Positions 63,980-64,000 of a stretch of 64,000 bases of DNA are shown in pieces. Position 1 is the first letter of the stretch. Every line of letters begins with the position of its first letter. The translations under genes were made by a program, and so were the position numbers. Location: the NCBI RefSeq assembly GCF_001922345.1, contig NZ_CP018811.1:2356001-2420000 (forward strand). Direction: 5' to 3'. The notes beneath the pieces were generated by a model, which was given only the letters and a program-made list of their open reading frames with translations, searched no databases and had not been told where the DNA came from. The DNA comes from Paraburkholderia sp. SOS3. GTDB taxonomy: Bacteria; Pseudomonadota; Gammaproteobacteria; Burkholderiales; Burkholderiaceae.

Positions 63980-64000
63980 CGCGCAGCAATGTCGGGCGAG

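Overview
The window is high-GC chromosomal DNA from a beta-proteobacterium of the family Burkholderiaceae, most likely Paraburkholderia, Caballeronia or Burkholderia. This rests on codon use, on KgtP-, VgrG- and DUF4142-type proteins that read like Burkholderia versions, and on the many small stress-type genes of soil and plant-associated members. That assignment is inference: no rRNA, tRNA or other taxonomic marker gene is present. I saw no CRISPR array, insertion sequence or phage integrase.

Layout. 0-2.1 kb: the end of a yeaH/yhbH-type (DUF444) gene and spoVR. 2.5-3.8 kb: a 2-oxoglutarate permease (kgtP). 3.9-9.3 kb: small stress or envelope genes (two PRC-barrel proteins, a DUF4142 protein, small secreted proteins), an MFS exporter and a UdgX-type uracil-DNA glycosylase. 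9.9-11.5 kb: a methyl-accepting chemotaxis protein with a sigma-28-like promoter and its own terminator. 11.9-20.8 kb: one lower-GC gene for a protein of about 2,940 residues with helical repeats, two central membrane segments, tryptophan-rich repeats and a C-terminal HEGFH zincin-like motif. 20.8-22.1 kb: two small stress-type genes. 22.3-25.5 kb: a GMC oxidoreductase divergent from an unusual HTH / receiver-like / GAF regulator, with a 9-bp-periodic repeat between them. 25.5-29.9 kb: a glycosyltransferase, then an outer-membrane efflux lipoprotein and a DHA2 efflux permease. 30.2-35.5 kb: a type VI secretion cassette made of a VgrG with a C-terminal metzincin-like protease, a putative exported immunity protein and a PAAR protein. 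35.6-38.7 kb: an endonuclease/exonuclease/phosphatase-family protein and a phospholipase D-VTT fusion. 39.2-40.5 kb: an EmrA-like adaptor that looks like the missing partner of the efflux genes at 26.7-29.9 kb. 41.1-45.0 kb: paoABC-like molybdenum aldehyde oxidoreductase. 45.1-46.8 kb: small proteins and an SDR. 46.8-54.2 kb (minus strand): GH15 glucosidase/trehalase, SDR, GMC dehydrogenase with its subunit 3, a membrane protein and an enolase-superfamily enzyme. 54.4-61.9 kb (plus strand): a pyruvate-oxidase-like ThDP enzyme, a caa3-type cytochrome c oxidase and a tri-heme cytochrome c. 62.0-64.0 kb: Kup potassium transporter.

The most interesting parts are the giant 11.9-20.8 kb protein, the VgrG-metzincin/immunity/PAAR cassette (which seems to split an emrA-emrB-OMF efflux operon and whose vgrG appears to start at CTG), the 9-bp repeat operator in front of the HTH/GAF regulator, and a cytochrome oxidase subunit I that lacks both the usual D-channel glutamate and the K-channel lysine. 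Protein functions are calls from recognisable motifs and gene order; nothing was searched against a database.
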